Shown here: positions 8,872 to 19,111 of the stretch, in pieces | How positions within the stretch are numbered: the stretch's first letter is position 1 | Layout of the letters: each line of letters opens with the position of its first letter | Assembly: GCF_024519315.1 (NCBI RefSeq) | Contig: NZ_JANIIC010000004.1 | Location: 124,001-188,000 of the forward strand | Reading direction: 5' to 3' | Length of the DNA stretch: 64,000 nt | From: Streptomyces malaysiensis subsp. samsunensis | Lineage (GTDB): Bacteria; Actinomycetota; Actinomycetes; Streptomycetales; Streptomycetaceae | Notes under the pieces: generated by a model | Told to the model about the DNA's origin: nothing | The model's input: only the letters and a program-made list of their open reading frames with translations | The model's database searches: none | Program-made: the position numbers and the translations under genes

Positions 8872-9847
8872 GCGGTACCGAGGACGAGGCACTGCTGTAC
8901 CAGGTCGCCTCCATGTACTACGAGCAGGACCTCACCCAGGAGCAGATCGGCGAGGACCTGCACTTCACCCGCTGGAAGGTCGGCCGGCTGCTGGCCGAGG
9001 CACGGCAGGCCGGGATCGTACGGATCCAGGTGGTCCACCCCAAATCGCGGATGCGGGGCCTGGAGGAGCGGCTGCGGGACGCCTTCGGACTGCGGGACGC
9101 CGTGGTGGTCGCCCGCGGCCAAACCGACGACGAGGAGGCGCTGCGGGCCAGGGTCGCCGAGGCCGGGGCCGACTATCTCGCCCGGCTGCGCCCGTCCCCC
9201 CGGCTGCTCGGGGTCTCCTGGGGCCGCACCATGGATCTGCTGGCCCGCGGCCTCAACCCGGGCTGGACCCACGGCGTCCACGTGGTGCAGATCAACGGCG
9301 GGCTCAGCCGCTCCCGCCGGCCCAGCTCCGCCCAGGACATGGCCAGCCGGATCGCCCATCTCGGCGAGGGCACCCTCACGGTGCTGCCGGCCCCGGCCAT
9401 CGTGGAGCAGGAGACCACCCGCCGGGTGCTGGAGCGGGACAGCGCGGTCGCCGACGTCCTCACCCAGGCCGCCGAGGCGGACACGGTGCTCTTCAGCCCC
9501 GGTGCGATCGGCGCGGACTCGGTGCTGGTCGGCTCGGGCTACCTCACCGCCGACGACGTGGAACGGCTGGCCAGGGCCGGCGCGGTGGGCGATGTGGCGG
9601 GACGCTTCATCGGCTCCCGGGGAGAGGTCATCGACCAGGCGCTGGACGACCGCACCCTCGGTCTGCCCCTGGAGGCCCTGCGCCGCAGCCCGGTGTCGGT
9701 CGCGGTGGCCTCCGGAACCGCCAAGCACACCGTGTGCGCGGCCGTGGTCAGCAGCGGGCTGTGCAACACCCTGATCACCGACGACCACACCGCCTCCCAT
9801 CTGCTCAATCCCGCTTCCTGCGAACGGCTGTCCCGGAAGGAGAGGCC

Positions 9848-9851
<4 letters not shown>
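8868..9851 (+). CDS. SorC/DeoR-type sugar-binding transcriptional regulator
   Basis: A 327-residue SorC-family regulator. The N-terminal helix-turn-helix (YYEQDLTQEQIGEDLHFTR to VGRLLAEARQAGIV, about residues 17-51) is followed by the SorC sugar-phosphate-binding domain with SWGRTMDLLA and LFSPGAIGADS segments. The family includes the Bacillus subtilis DeoR repressor of deoxynucleoside genes, whose effector is deoxyribose 5-phosphate. Its position inside an operon containing deoC supports a similar phosphorylated effector. ATG 8868 overlaps the kinase stop. It probably controls the whole operon from the region near 5140. Confidence 0.9.
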
Positions 9852-11382
<1,531 letters not shown>

Positions 11383-11386
<4 letters not shown>

Positions 11387-12390
11387 CCACCTCCTCCGCA
11401 GTGGCAGAGCCGAAAGCGGCAGCCACCGGCACCCGACGGCCCCGGCCCCGTGGCGCCGAACTCATCGTCAAATTCAACCTGGTGCTGGTGTTCCTCGCCC
11501 TGTGTGTCGCGGCGAGCCTGCTGACACCCGACTTCCTCACCACCCGCAATCTGTCCAACCTCCTCCAGCAGTCGGCGCTGACCGGCATCGTCGCCATCGG
11601 CATGACCCTGGTCATCCTCACCGCGGGCATCGACCTGTCGGTGGGCAGTGTCGCCGCCTTCGGCGGGATGACGGTCGCGCTGCTGATCGGCGACGATGTC
11701 AACGTCGTCCTGGCCATCGTCGCCAGTGTCGCCGCGGGCGCCCTGTTCGGGACCGTCATGGGCGGGCTCTCCGCCTATCTGTCCCTGCCCGCGTTCATGA
11801 CCACCCTGGCCGGGCTCACCGCCATCCGCGGACTGACCTACCTGCTCACCGACGGCGAGCCGACCAGCGCCGGCCTGCCCCACTCCTTCCAGCTGCTCGG
11901 CGGGGGCTTCATCGGCTACATACCGATCGTCGGGCTGATCTTCGTGGCCGTCACCATCGCCGCCGGACTCGTCCTGCGCGGCACCACCTTCGGCGAGTAC
12001 ATCTACGCCGTCGGCAGCAACAAGGAGGCCGCACGGCTGTCCGGACTGCCGGTCCGGGGCGTCATCACCGCCGTCTTCGCCATCTCCGGAGCCCTCTCCG
12101 CACTGGCGGGCGTGCTGCTGACCTCACGGCTCACCATCGGCCAGCCCACCGCCTTCAACGGGCTCGAACTGGACGCCATCGCCGCGGTGGTGCTCGGCGG
12201 CACCCATCTCTTCGGCGGCCGCGGCGGGGTGATGGGGACGTTCGTCGCGGTCCTGCTGCTGTCGGTGCTGCGCAACCTGTGCAACCTGATGGGACTGGGC
12301 TCCTTCTTCCAGATGGTCGTCACCGGGCTGATCCTGATCGTCGCCCTGATCCTCAACATGCTGATGGAGAAGCGAGGCGTCCGTGCCTGA
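11383..12390 (+). CDS. Sugar ABC transporter permease (RbsC/CUT2 type)
   Basis: A 335-residue polytopic membrane protein with around nine to ten hydrophobic segments. It shows the RbsC features LTAGIDLSVGSVAAFGGM and, near the C-terminus, LGGTHLFGGRGGVMGTF, the cytoplasmic loop region characteristic of CUT2 permeases. It forms the homodimeric channel partnered with the double-domain ATPase encoded just upstream. Start ATG 11383 overlaps the ATPase stop, and its end overlaps deoC by eight bases. The tight packing indicates a single polycistronic message for import and breakdown. Confidence 0.95.
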
Positions 12391-13348
12391 CACCGCTCCC
12401 GCCCCCGGACTGCCCCGCGCCACCGACAACGCCTCGCTGCGCGCCTTTCTGCACGGCCTCCCGGGCGTCGACGAGGTGGGCGCCCGCGCCCGCGCCGCCG
12501 CCCTGGCCACCCGCTCCCTCAAGACCACCGCCAAGGCATACGCCATCGACCTGGCCATCCGGATGGTCGACCTGACCACGCTGGAGGGCGCCGACACTCC
12601 CGGGAAGGTACGCGCCCTGTCCGCCAAGGCCCGCCGGCCCGACCCGGACGACCGCGGCGTCCCGCATGTGGCCGCCGTCTGCGTCTACCCCGATCTCGTG
12701 CCCGTGGCCGTGGACGCCCTGCGCGGCAGCCCGGTCGCCGTGGCGTCGGTGGCCACCGCCTTCCCCGCCGGTCGGGCGCCCCTGGAAGCCAAGCTCGCCG
12801 ACACCCGCCAGGCCGTCGCCGACGGCGCCGACGAGATCGACATGGTGATCGACCGGGGCGCCTTCCTCGCCGGTGACTACCGCAAGGTCCACGAGGAGAT
12901 CGTCGCCGTCCGCGAGGCGTGCGCCCGGCCCGGCGGCGAACCGGCCCATCTGAAGGTCATCCTGGAGACCGGCGAACTGGCCGCCTACGACAACGTGCGG
13001 CGCGCCTCCTGGCTCGCCATGCTCGCCGGAGCCGACTTCATCAAGACCTCCACGGGCAAGGTGAACCCCGCCGCCACCCTGCCGGTCACCCTCGTCATGC
13101 TGGAGGCGGTCCGTGACTTCCGCGCCGCCACCGGCCGTCAGGTCGGCGTCAAACCCGCCGGGGGCATCCGCACCACCAAGGACGCGCTGCGCCACCTGGT
13201 ACTGGTCAACGAGACCACCGGACCCGACTGGCTCGACCCGTCCTGGTTCCGGCTCGGTGCCTCCAGCCTGCTCAACGACCTGCTGATGCAGCGGACCAGA
13301 CTGGCCACCGGCACCTACCCGGGCCCCGACCACTACACCCTGGACTGA
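12383..13348 (+). CDS. deoC: Deoxyribose-phosphate aldolase
   Basis: A 321-residue class I aldolase of the DeoC family. It carries the Schiff-base lysine K221 in FIKTSTGK, the acid residue D153 in DEIDMVI, and the second lysine K257 in VGVKPAGGIR. The normal reaction is 2-deoxy-D-ribose 5-phosphate to glyceraldehyde 3-phosphate plus acetaldehyde. It is longer than the E. coli enzyme through an N-terminal extension, as in other actinobacterial and eukaryotic forms. GTG start at 12383 overlaps the permease gene. It is followed at once by aldehyde dehydrogenase genes that could remove the acetaldehyde. Because of the upstream dehydrogenase and FGGY kinase, the natural substrate could be a related deoxy sugar phosphate. 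Confidence 0.94.
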   Translation: MPDTAPAPGLPRATDNASLRAFLHGLPGVDEVGARARAAALATRSLKTTAKAYAIDLAIRMVDLTTLEGADTPGKVRALSAKARRPDPDDRGVPHVAAVCVYPDLVPVAVDALRGSPVAVASVATAFPAGRAPLEAKLADTRQAVADGADEIDMVIDRGAFLAGDYRKVHEEIVAVREACARPGGEPAHLKVILETGELAAYDNVRRASWLAMLAGADFIKTSTGKVNPAATLPVTLVMLEAVRDFRAATGRQVGVKPAGGIRTTKDALRHLVLVNETTGPDWLDPSWFRLGASSLLNDLLMQRTRLATGTYPGPDHYTLD

Positions 13349-13351
13349 CGC

Positions 13352-14791
13352 ATGGCCGACACCACCTTCGCGTATGCCCCCGCACCCGAGTCCCGGGCCG
13401 TCGTCTCGCTGCGCCCCGCGTACGGACTGTTCATCGACGGCGCGTTCACACCCCCCACCGAGCGACTGATCACCACGGTCAACCCGGCCGACGAGGAGTC
13501 GCTGGCGGAGGTGTCCGTCGCCGACGAGGGGGACGTGGACCGCGCCGTGACCGCCGCCCGGCGGGCCTTCGAGCAGGTATGGTCCCCGATGCCACCCGCC
13601 GAGCGCGGCAAGTACCTCTTCCGGATCAGCCGCATCATCCAGGAACGCGCCCGTGAACTGGCCGTCCTGGAGTCCCTGGACAACGGCAAGCCCATCAAGG
13701 AGTCGCGGGACGTGGACATCCCGCTGGCCGCCGCGCACTTCTTCTACTACGCCGGCTGGGCCGACAAGCTCGCCCACGCGGGCTTCGGCGCCGCACCCCG
13801 GCCACTGGGCGTCGCCGCCCAGGTCATCCCCTGGAACTTCCCCCTGCTGATGCTCGCCTGGAAGATCGCCCCGGCCCTCGCCACGGGCAATACGGTGGTG
13901 CTCAAACCGGCCGAGACCACCCCGCTCACCGCCCTGCTGTTCGCCGAGATCTGCCAGCAGGCAGAGCTGCCCCCGGGCGTGGTCAACATCGTCACCGGCG
14001 CCGCCGACACCGGACGCGCCCTGATCGCCCACCCCGGCACCGACAAGGTGGCCTTCACCGGTTCCACCGAGGTCGGCCGGGAGATCGCCCGCACGGTGGC
14101 GGGCACCCGCAAGAAGCTCACCCTGGAACTCGGCGGCAAGGGCGCCAACATCGTCTACGACGACGCGCCCCTCGATCAGGCCGTCGAGGGCATCGTGAAC
14201 GGCATCTTCTTCAACCAGGGCCATGTGTGCTGCGCCGGATCCCGGCTGCTGGTCCAGGAGTCCATCGCCGAGGAGGTGCTGCACCGGCTCAAGGAGCGCG
14301 TCTCCCGGCTCAGGCTCGGCGACCCGCTCGACAAGAACACCGACATCGGCGCCATCAACTCCGCCGAACAGCTCGCCCGTATCCGCGCCCTCGCCCAGAC
14401 CGGCCGGGACGAGGGCAGCCAGGACTGGGCCCCCGACTGCGAACTGCCCGCACACGGCTACTGGTTCGCGCCGACCATCTTCACCGGGGTCACCCAGGCC
14501 CACCGCATCGCCCGGGAAGAGATCTTCGGACCGGTGCTGTCCGTCCTCACCTTCCGCACCCCGGACGAGGCGGTCGAGAAGGCCAACAACACCCCCTACG
14601 GCCTGTCGGCCGGAGTGTGGACCGAGAAGGGAAGCCGCATGCTGTGGACCGCCGGCCGGCTGCGCGCCGGTGTGGTGTGGTCGAACACCTTCAACAAGTT
14701 CGACCCCACCAGCCCGTTCGGGGGCTACCGCGAATCCGGGTACGGGCGCGAGGGCGGACGGCACGGACTGGAGGCGTACCTCGATGTCTGA
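13352..14791 (+). CDS. Aldehyde dehydrogenase family protein
   Basis: A full-length 479-residue NAD(P)-dependent aldehyde dehydrogenase. The catalytic cysteine is C293 in NQGHVCCAGS and the general base is the glutamate of LTLELGGKG (about residue 259). The PWNFPLLMLAWK segment and FTGSTEVG complete the cofactor site. In this operon the expected role is oxidation of the aldehyde released by DeoC, probably acetaldehyde to acetate. It begins three bases after the deoC stop and its end overlaps a shorter ALDH-like gene by eight bases. The pair looks like a split version of the two-domain ALDH16 proteins. Confidence 0.94.
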   Translation: MADTTFAYAPAPESRAVVSLRPAYGLFIDGAFTPPTERLITTVNPADEESLAEVSVADEGDVDRAVTAARRAFEQVWSPMPPAERGKYLFRISRIIQERARELAVLESLDNGKPIKESRDVDIPLAAAHFFYYAGWADKLAHAGFGAAPRPLGVAAQVIPWNFPLLMLAWKIAPALATGNTVVLKPAETTPLTALLFAEICQQAELPPGVVNIVTGAADTGRALIAHPGTDKVAFTGSTEVGREIARTVAGTRKKLTLELGGKGANIVYDDAPLDQAVEGIVNGIFFNQGHVCCAGSRLLVQESIAEEVLHRLKERVSRLRLGDPLDKNTDIGAINSAEQLARIRALAQTGRDEGSQDWAPDCELPAHGYWFAPTIFTGVTQAHRIAREEIFGPVLSVLTFRTPDEAVEKANNTPYGLSAGVWTEKGSRMLWTAGRLRAGVVWSNTFNKFDPTSPFGGYRESGYGREGGRHGLEAYLDV

Positions 14792-15665
14792 GTTCCCCGT
14801 GCCCGCCGCGGCCCGACTGCCGGTGCGCAAGACCTACAAACTGTACCTGGGCGGGGGATTCCCGCGATCCGAGTCGGGGAGGAGCTATCCGGTGACCTCA
14901 GCCGAGGGCGAACCGCTGGCCCACGCCGCGCTGGCCTCGCGCAAGGACGCCCGGGACGCGGTGGTCGCGGCCCGCCGCGCGTTCGCCCCGTGGGCCGCCC
15001 GTACCGCCTACAACCGCGGACAGATCCTTTACCGCGTGGCCGAGATGATGGAGGGGCGGCGCGCCCAGTTCGTCCAGGAGACCATCGACGCCGAGGGCCT
15101 GGATACGGCGCGGGCCGAGGAGGTGGTCTCGGCCGCCGTCGACCGCTGGGTGTACTACGCGGGCTGGACCGACAAGGTCACCCAGGTGCTGGGCGGCACC
15201 AACCCCGTCTCGGGGCCGTACGACAACCGCTCCGTACCCGAACCCACGGGGGTGGTGGCGGTCCTCGCGCCACCGAAGTCCCCGCTGCTGGGCCTGGTCT
15301 CGGTGATCGCGCCGGTGATCGCGACGGGCAACACGGCGGTGGTGGTGGCGAGCGAGCCGCATCCCCTGCCCGCCGTCACCCTGGCAGAGGCCCTGGCCAC
15401 CTCGGACCTGCCCGGCGGTGTGGTCAACATCCTCACCGGCCGCCTCGCGGAACTGGCCCCGCCGCTGGCGTCCCACGCGGATGTCAACGCGCTGGACCTG
15501 GCGGGAGCCGGTGAGCGGGCGGCCGAACTGGAGGAGGCGGCGGCCACCACCCTCACCCGCGTCCTGAGACCGCGACCGTCCACCGACTGGGCGGCCGCAC
15601 CGGGGCTGTCCAGGATCACCCCGTTCCTGGAGACGAAGACCGTGTGGCATCCGGTGGGCATCTGA
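14784..15665 (+). CDS. Truncated ALDH-like protein, non-catalytic partner
   Basis: A 293-residue protein homologous to the N-terminal half of aldehyde dehydrogenases (KTYKLYLGGGFPRSESG, VYYAGWTDKVTQVLGG, IATGNTAVVV, GGVVNILTGR) but ending before the region that would hold the catalytic cysteine. No equivalent of the NQG-x-x-C motif exists. It closes with a LETKTVWHP tail. Its start overlaps the full-length ALDH stop, implying coupled translation. In ALDH16 proteins a full domain is followed by a similar cysteine-less domain in one chain, so this is most likely its separate-subunit counterpart, with a structural or regulatory role. Not a pseudogene in appearance: the frame is clean and GC3 is high. 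Confidence 0.85.
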   Translation: MSEFPVPAAARLPVRKTYKLYLGGGFPRSESGRSYPVTSAEGEPLAHAALASRKDARDAVVAARRAFAPWAARTAYNRGQILYRVAEMMEGRRAQFVQETIDAEGLDTARAEEVVSAAVDRWVYYAGWTDKVTQVLGGTNPVSGPYDNRSVPEPTGVVAVLAPPKSPLLGLVSVIAPVIATGNTAVVVASEPHPLPAVTLAEALATSDLPGGVVNILTGRLAELAPPLASHADVNALDLAGAGERAAELEEAAATTLTRVLRPRPSTDWAAAPGLSRITPFLETKTVWHPVGI

Positions 15666-15769
15666 CCGCTCCCGCCCGGTGGCGCCCCGGCCCGGGCCCT
15701 GTACCGGGGCCGGGGCCGGTCGGCGGCCGAATGTCGACGACCGGATGAAAGGGCGTCGATGACTGGGCG

Positions 15770-16066
15770 GTGACCCTCGGGCTGACCCTGCGGGCGTTCC
15801 CCATATTGAGCCAGGAGTTCCGGGTACTTTTCGCTGCTCGCCGGTTGCGCCCACGCACTGCCGCGACCACCCGGCGGGAGCGTTGGCGTCGATGGCGGAG
15901 CGAGGTGATCGACATGCTGGCCACCGCGATGACGGCCTCGCTGAGGCGCGCCGACGAGATGGGCGACGCGATCACCGCCCGGGGTGGCTCGGGTCAGATC
16001 TCAGACCGGCCGTCGCGACCGATGCCGAGTGATGCCGTCGCCCTCACCGTGGTGCTGGCCCTGTGA
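15770..16066 (+). pseudogene. C-terminal relic of ECF transporter T component (EcfT/CbiQ-like)
   Basis: An open stretch of 98 codons whose translation matches the C-terminal part of EcfT-type transmembrane proteins: FPILSQEFRVLFAARRLR, RWRSEVIDMLATAMTASLRR and RADEMGDAITARGG, the cytoplasmic coupling-helix region. The preceding 120 or more residues with the membrane helices are absent and no matching EcfA or S component is nearby. It sits in a stretch of other gene fragments, so it is read as a remnant. The GTG at 15770 is only the first possible start, not a claimed real one. Confidence 0.65.
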
Positions 16067-16117
16067 GTGGTGTCCGTCGTGATCCAGTGGTGCCTTCATG
16101 TCTCGGCGCGGCGGAAC

Positions 16118-16858
16118 TTACGGTTTGTGGGTTACCCAGAGCAGTTCCGCCGGCCAGCGGTGTGCCCAGTCGGGTGGGTCGGTTTCGTTGTAGCCGTTGG
16201 GTGTTCCGAGTTCGGGCCGCGGCTCGATGAGGTCGTCGATGATGAGACCCGCGCCGCGCAGGACCTTGACCCAGTCGCCGTAGGTGAGCTGATAGCTGGT
16301 CGCGCCGTTGTCTTCGGCGATGGTGTTCAGCCCGAAGTAGTCCTGCTGGAGCGTCGTGGTCACGCGGCTGGCGGCTTCGTCGTAGCAGGCTTCGAACCAT
16401 GGGCTGGCGACGTTGAACACCAGGCGCCCGCCGCGGCCCAAGACGCGTGCGGCCTGCGGGACGGCTAGGTGCGGGGGCGCCCAGCTGAGCCCACCGAAGT
16501 CGCAGAACACCAGGTCGAAGCTGTCGGCGGCGAAGGGGAGTTGTTCGGCGGCGCCTTGCACCAGCGGGTAGCGGGCCGCTCCCATCGCGCGGGCCGCTGC
16601 GGCGAGTTGGGCTTCGGACAGGTCGAGCCCGACCACGGTGGCGCCCTCGGCGGCGAGCGCCCTGGACCACTGGCCGGCGCCGCAGCCGAGTTCGAGGACG
16701 CGCTTGCCGGTGACGTCGCCCAGGGCGTGCAGGTGCGCGTCGGGGATGGAATACATGCCCCACAGCCGGGGTGTGGCGCCGATTTGCGGGTCGTGCTCGT
16801 GCTGGTAGGCGCTGCTGATCTGGTTCCAGAGCCGCCGGTTGGCGGGGATGCTGTCCAC
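16118..16858 (-). CDS. Class I SAM-dependent methyltransferase
   Basis: A 246-residue methyltransferase with the SAM-binding motif I VLELGCGAGQW, the acidic motif II VVGLDLS and the post-I segment FDLVFCDFGGLSWAP (Methyltransf_11 type). GTG 16858 is preferred over a start 30 codons upstream because GGAG lies about nine bases before it and homology begins there (SIPANRRLWNQISSAYQ). The acceptor cannot be told. It is the only apparently intact gene in a 2.3-kb stretch of relics, on the opposite strand from the relics on either side. Confidence 0.85.
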   Translation of the reverse strand: MDSIPANRRLWNQISSAYQHEHDPQIGATPRLWGMYSIPDAHLHALGDVTGKRVLELGCGAGQWSRALAAEGATVVGLDLSEAQLAAAARAMGAARYPLVQGAAEQLPFAADSFDLVFCDFGGLSWAPPHLAVPQAARVLGRGGRLVFNVASPWFEACYDEAASRVTTTLQQDYFGLNTIAEDNGATSYQLTYGDWVKVLRGAGLIIDDLIEPRPELGTPNGYNETDPPDWAHRWPAELLWVTHKP

Positions 16859-16982
16859 GTGCCGACTCCAGCACTGCCTGCCGGGGGCGGTCAACACGAT
16901 TAGGGCACTCGCCGGCCCTCGCCTCGGTCCGACCCTGGCTCGGCCCATGATCCGCCGGACGAGCCCTGGGTAGTGTCTTCAC

Positions 16983-17260
16983 ATGGCATCGTTGGTGGAT
17001 CATGGTGTGGTGATACGTCGCCATGAACTGTCCGATGCCGAGTGGGAGTTCGTCCGGCCACTGCTGCCCGAGTCGTTGCGGGGCGGAAGCGGCTGGACGA
17101 CCGCAGGGTCCTGAACGGGATCGTATGGAAGTTCCGGACTGGGACGGCCTGGCGGGATGTGTCCGACCGTTACGGGCCGTGGGCCACGCTGCATACGCGT
17201 TTCCGCAGGTGGGCGGTGGACGGGAGGTTCGACGGGTGTGTCGGTCGGTTCCACGATCGT
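16983..17260 (+). pseudogene. IS5-family transposase N-terminal fragment, frameshifted
   Basis: From ATG 16983 the translation begins with RRHELSDAEWEFVRPLLPES, a classic IS5-family transposase start, then hits a stop near 17110. The continuation, RLDDRRVLNGIVWKFRTG to RYGPWATLHTRFRRWAVDG, resumes in a different frame from about 17085, so at least one frameshift is present. Similarity ends near 17255, well before the DDE catalytic residues. The element is dead. It marks an insertion followed by deletion or rearrangement against the IS21-type fragment that begins about 35 bp further on. Confidence 0.82.
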
Positions 17261-17291
17261 CCGCGCCCACCAGCTCGGGATCGGCCGGCAG

Positions 17292-17588
17292 TCAGGTGCG
17301 GATGGTCATGCCGTAGTGCCGCCCGATCTCGACGATGTCCGGGTTGCGGACCGCGATGTTCGCGATGTGCTCGGTCGTGACGGTCCTCTCGTTGTCCGTG
17401 AGCGCGTAGGTGGGGACGCCGCCGATCCGCCGCAGGGTGGCATCCAGGCAGGCCACGATGGTCGGCAAGGTCTTGTCGAAGACCGGGATGACGACCCGGA
17501 ACCGTGACCAGGCCAGCCATGCGCACCACAGCGATGTACGTCGTCCGCCGCTGCGCGGGCCCTCGCCCCAGCCCCATTGCAGCCAGAG
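17292..17588 (-). pseudogene. IS21-family transposase (IstA) internal fragment
   Basis: On the minus strand about 98 codons match part of the IstA integrase-like catalytic region: WLQWGWGEGP, RRTSLWCAWLAWSRFRVV, IPVFDKTLPT, YALTDNERTV and GRHYGMTIRT. The true protein is some 400-500 residues; both ends are missing, and the reading frame stops right after MTIRT, where the intact protein would continue. The helper ATPase gene istB is absent. The fragment lies between the IS5-type remnant and the TetR relic, in the opposite orientation. Confidence 0.8.
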
Positions 17589-17611
17589 CGCCGGTTCTCG
17601 GGCGGCCGCCG

Positions 17612-18002
17612 TGCGAGCGCATACCTGGCCCGGGCCATGGAGGAGCCGACCGCCCTCGGTGTCGCCACCGCGATCCTGGCCGGCACCGTCCGGACCACCA
17701 CCCGCCCGGCCAGTCCCCGCGGATGCCTGGGCGTCCAGGGCGCCCTGACCGCCAGCGACTCCGGGCAGGAAGTCTGTGACCTCCTCGTCGCCTGGCGCAA
17801 CGACGGCTACTCCCGCGTCCGGGAGCGGTTCCAGCGGGCCGTCGACGACGGCGACCTGCCCGCGGAGACCGATCCGGGGCTGCTGGCCCGCTATGTCACC
17901 ACCTTCGCCTACGGCATCGCCGTACAAGCCGCGAGCGGTGTCGGCCGCGATGAACTCCAGGAGATGGCCGACGCCGCCCTGCGCAACTGGCCACTCTTCT
18001 GA
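17612..18002 (+). pseudogene. TetR-family regulator lacking its DNA-binding domain
   Basis: The frame ending at 18002 encodes the ligand-binding half of an AcrR-like TetR protein: AMEEPTALGVATAILAG, RGCLGVQGALTAS, LLVAWRNDGYSRVRERF and YGIAVQAASGVGRDEL. The N-terminal helix-turn-helix is missing; upstream of about 17612 the sequence turns into the IS21-type fragment. The most likely history is loss of the 5' end through the IS event. It cannot bind DNA as it stands and is probably not expressed, although a dimerisation-only product cannot be excluded. Confidence 0.75.
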
Positions 18003-18064
18003 GCTCGTGGCCCCTCTCGGCTCATCCCGGCGCCGCCGCCCCCGAGAGCGCACTACCGGCCACC

Positions 18065-18113
18065 GTCACGGGGCACGGGGCACGGGTCATGGGTCACGGA
18101 TCATGGGTCACGG
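18065..18113. repeat. 7-bp tandem repeat, seven units
   Basis: Seven uninterrupted units of a heptamer with consensus GTCACGG (variants GGCACGG, GTCATGG, ATCATGG) run from 18065 to 18113. The array overlaps the last codon and stop of the quinone reductase gene (18108-18110 is the stop) and fills the gap to the TetR relic. Each repeat is an odd multiple of three out of phase, so expansion would alter any frame read through it. Possibly a slippage-derived microsatellite at the edge of the rearranged zone. Confidence 0.85.
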
Positions 18114-19061
18114 GAACAGCAGCAGTTTCCCTGTGGTCGTACGCGACTCGATGTCCGCGTGGGCCTTTGCCGCCTCCGCCAGCGGGTAGCGGCCACCGAT
18201 CCGGACGATCAGCTCGCCCCTCTCGACGAGCGCGAACAACTCGGCCGTGCGCGCCCTGAGTTCCTCGGGTGTGCGGACATGGTCCTCGGTCACGGGGTAG
18301 GTGAGGCGGGTGCTGCGGGGGATGTCGTTCATCGCGATGGTCGGCACATCACCGATCAGCGGCCCGTAGAACACCATCGTGCCGTGTGTACGCAGTACTC
18401 GCAGCGATGCGGCGAAAGTGGTCGCCCCGGCGCCGTCGAACACCACATGCACACCCTCGCCGCCGGTCAGCTCGCGCACCGGCTCCACGAACGCGTCACC
18501 GGTGGAGACCAGGACGTGGTCGGCGCCCGCGTCGGCGGCGGACCTGACCTTCTCCGGTCGCGACACCAGGCCGATCACGGTGCCGCCGCGCGCCTTGACG
18601 ATCTGGGTGAGCAACATCCCGACCCCGCCGGCGGCCGCGTGCACCAGCGCGACATCCCCCGGTCGCACCGGGTGGGACACGGTGGCGAAGTGGTGCGCGG
18701 ACAGGCCCTGCACGAGCAGGGCCGCGGCCGTCTCGTCGTCGACGGCGTCGGGCACCGGGACGACGCCGTCCGCCGGGAGCACGATCCGCTCGGCGTAGCT
18801 GCCGTGGCTATTCGTCAGCCACGCGACCCGATCACCCGGGGCGAACCCGTGCACGCCCTCGCCCGTCTCCGCCACCACACCCACACCCTCCGCGCCCGGC
18901 ACCTCGGCCAGGGCCTGTCCGCGGATGGCGGTGTCGAAGAAGTTCACACCCGCCACGCGAACGTCCACCAGAACATCTCCCGGGCCCGGACGAGGTGCCG
19001 GCCGCCCGCGCAGCCGCAACACCTCCGGTCCCCCTGCCTCGTTGATGACAATCGCTCTCAT
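18108..19061 (-). CDS. NADPH:quinone reductase-like zinc-less MDR oxidoreductase
   Basis: A 317-residue medium-chain reductase without zinc ligands. It has the quinone-oxidoreductase features GVNFFDTAIRG, VPGAEGVGVV, HAAAGGVGMLL (NADPH-binding loop) and YGPLIGDVP, and should reduce quinones or alpha,beta-unsaturated carbonyls. ATG 19061 begins MRAIVINEAGGPEVL at the family's usual start; an upstream ATG in the same frame would run through the operator and is unlikely. It is divergent from a TetR gene 50 bp away with a palindrome between them, so it is probably repressed until an electrophile or quinone appears. Confidence 0.93.
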   Translation of the reverse strand: MRAIVINEAGGPEVLRLRGRPAPRPGPGDVLVDVRVAGVNFFDTAIRGQALAEVPGAEGVGVVAETGEGVHGFAPGDRVAWLTNSHGSYAERIVLPADGVVPVPDAVDDETAAALLVQGLSAHHFATVSHPVRPGDVALVHAAAGGVGMLLTQIVKARGGTVIGLVSRPEKVRSAADAGADHVLVSTGDAFVEPVRELTGGEGVHVVFDGAGATTFAASLRVLRTHGTMVFYGPLIGDVPTIAMNDIPRSTRLTYPVTEDHVRTPEELRARTAELFALVERGELIVRIGGRYPLAEAAKAHADIESRTTTGKLLLFP

Positions 19062-19086
19062 GCGGGCGAAGGTATGTTCCAAAAAA

Positions 19087-19102
19087 TGTACCTGCAAGTA
19101 CA
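19087..19102. promoter_or_regulatory. TetR operator between quinone reductase and TetR genes
   Basis: TGTAC-N6-GTACA is a perfect 5-bp inverted repeat located in the 50-bp gap between the divergent genes, preceded by a run of six A residues. Its centre is 17 bases from the TetR start codon. By position it should allow the TetR protein to shut both promoters. Binding is inferred. Confidence 0.7.
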
Positions 19103-19111
19103 CTTTGGTCC

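Noticed and set aside
6664..8892. A 742-codon open frame on the minus strand opposite the dehydrogenase and kinase genes
   Set aside because: It is antisense to well-supported genes with family motifs, has a low-complexity Gly/Arg/His composition typical of high-GC shadow frames, and no ribosome site.
12353..14830. An 825-codon minus-strand open frame across deoC and the ALDH gene
   Set aside because: Antisense shadow produced by third-position GC bias; no recognisable domain, while the plus strand encodes complete enzymes.
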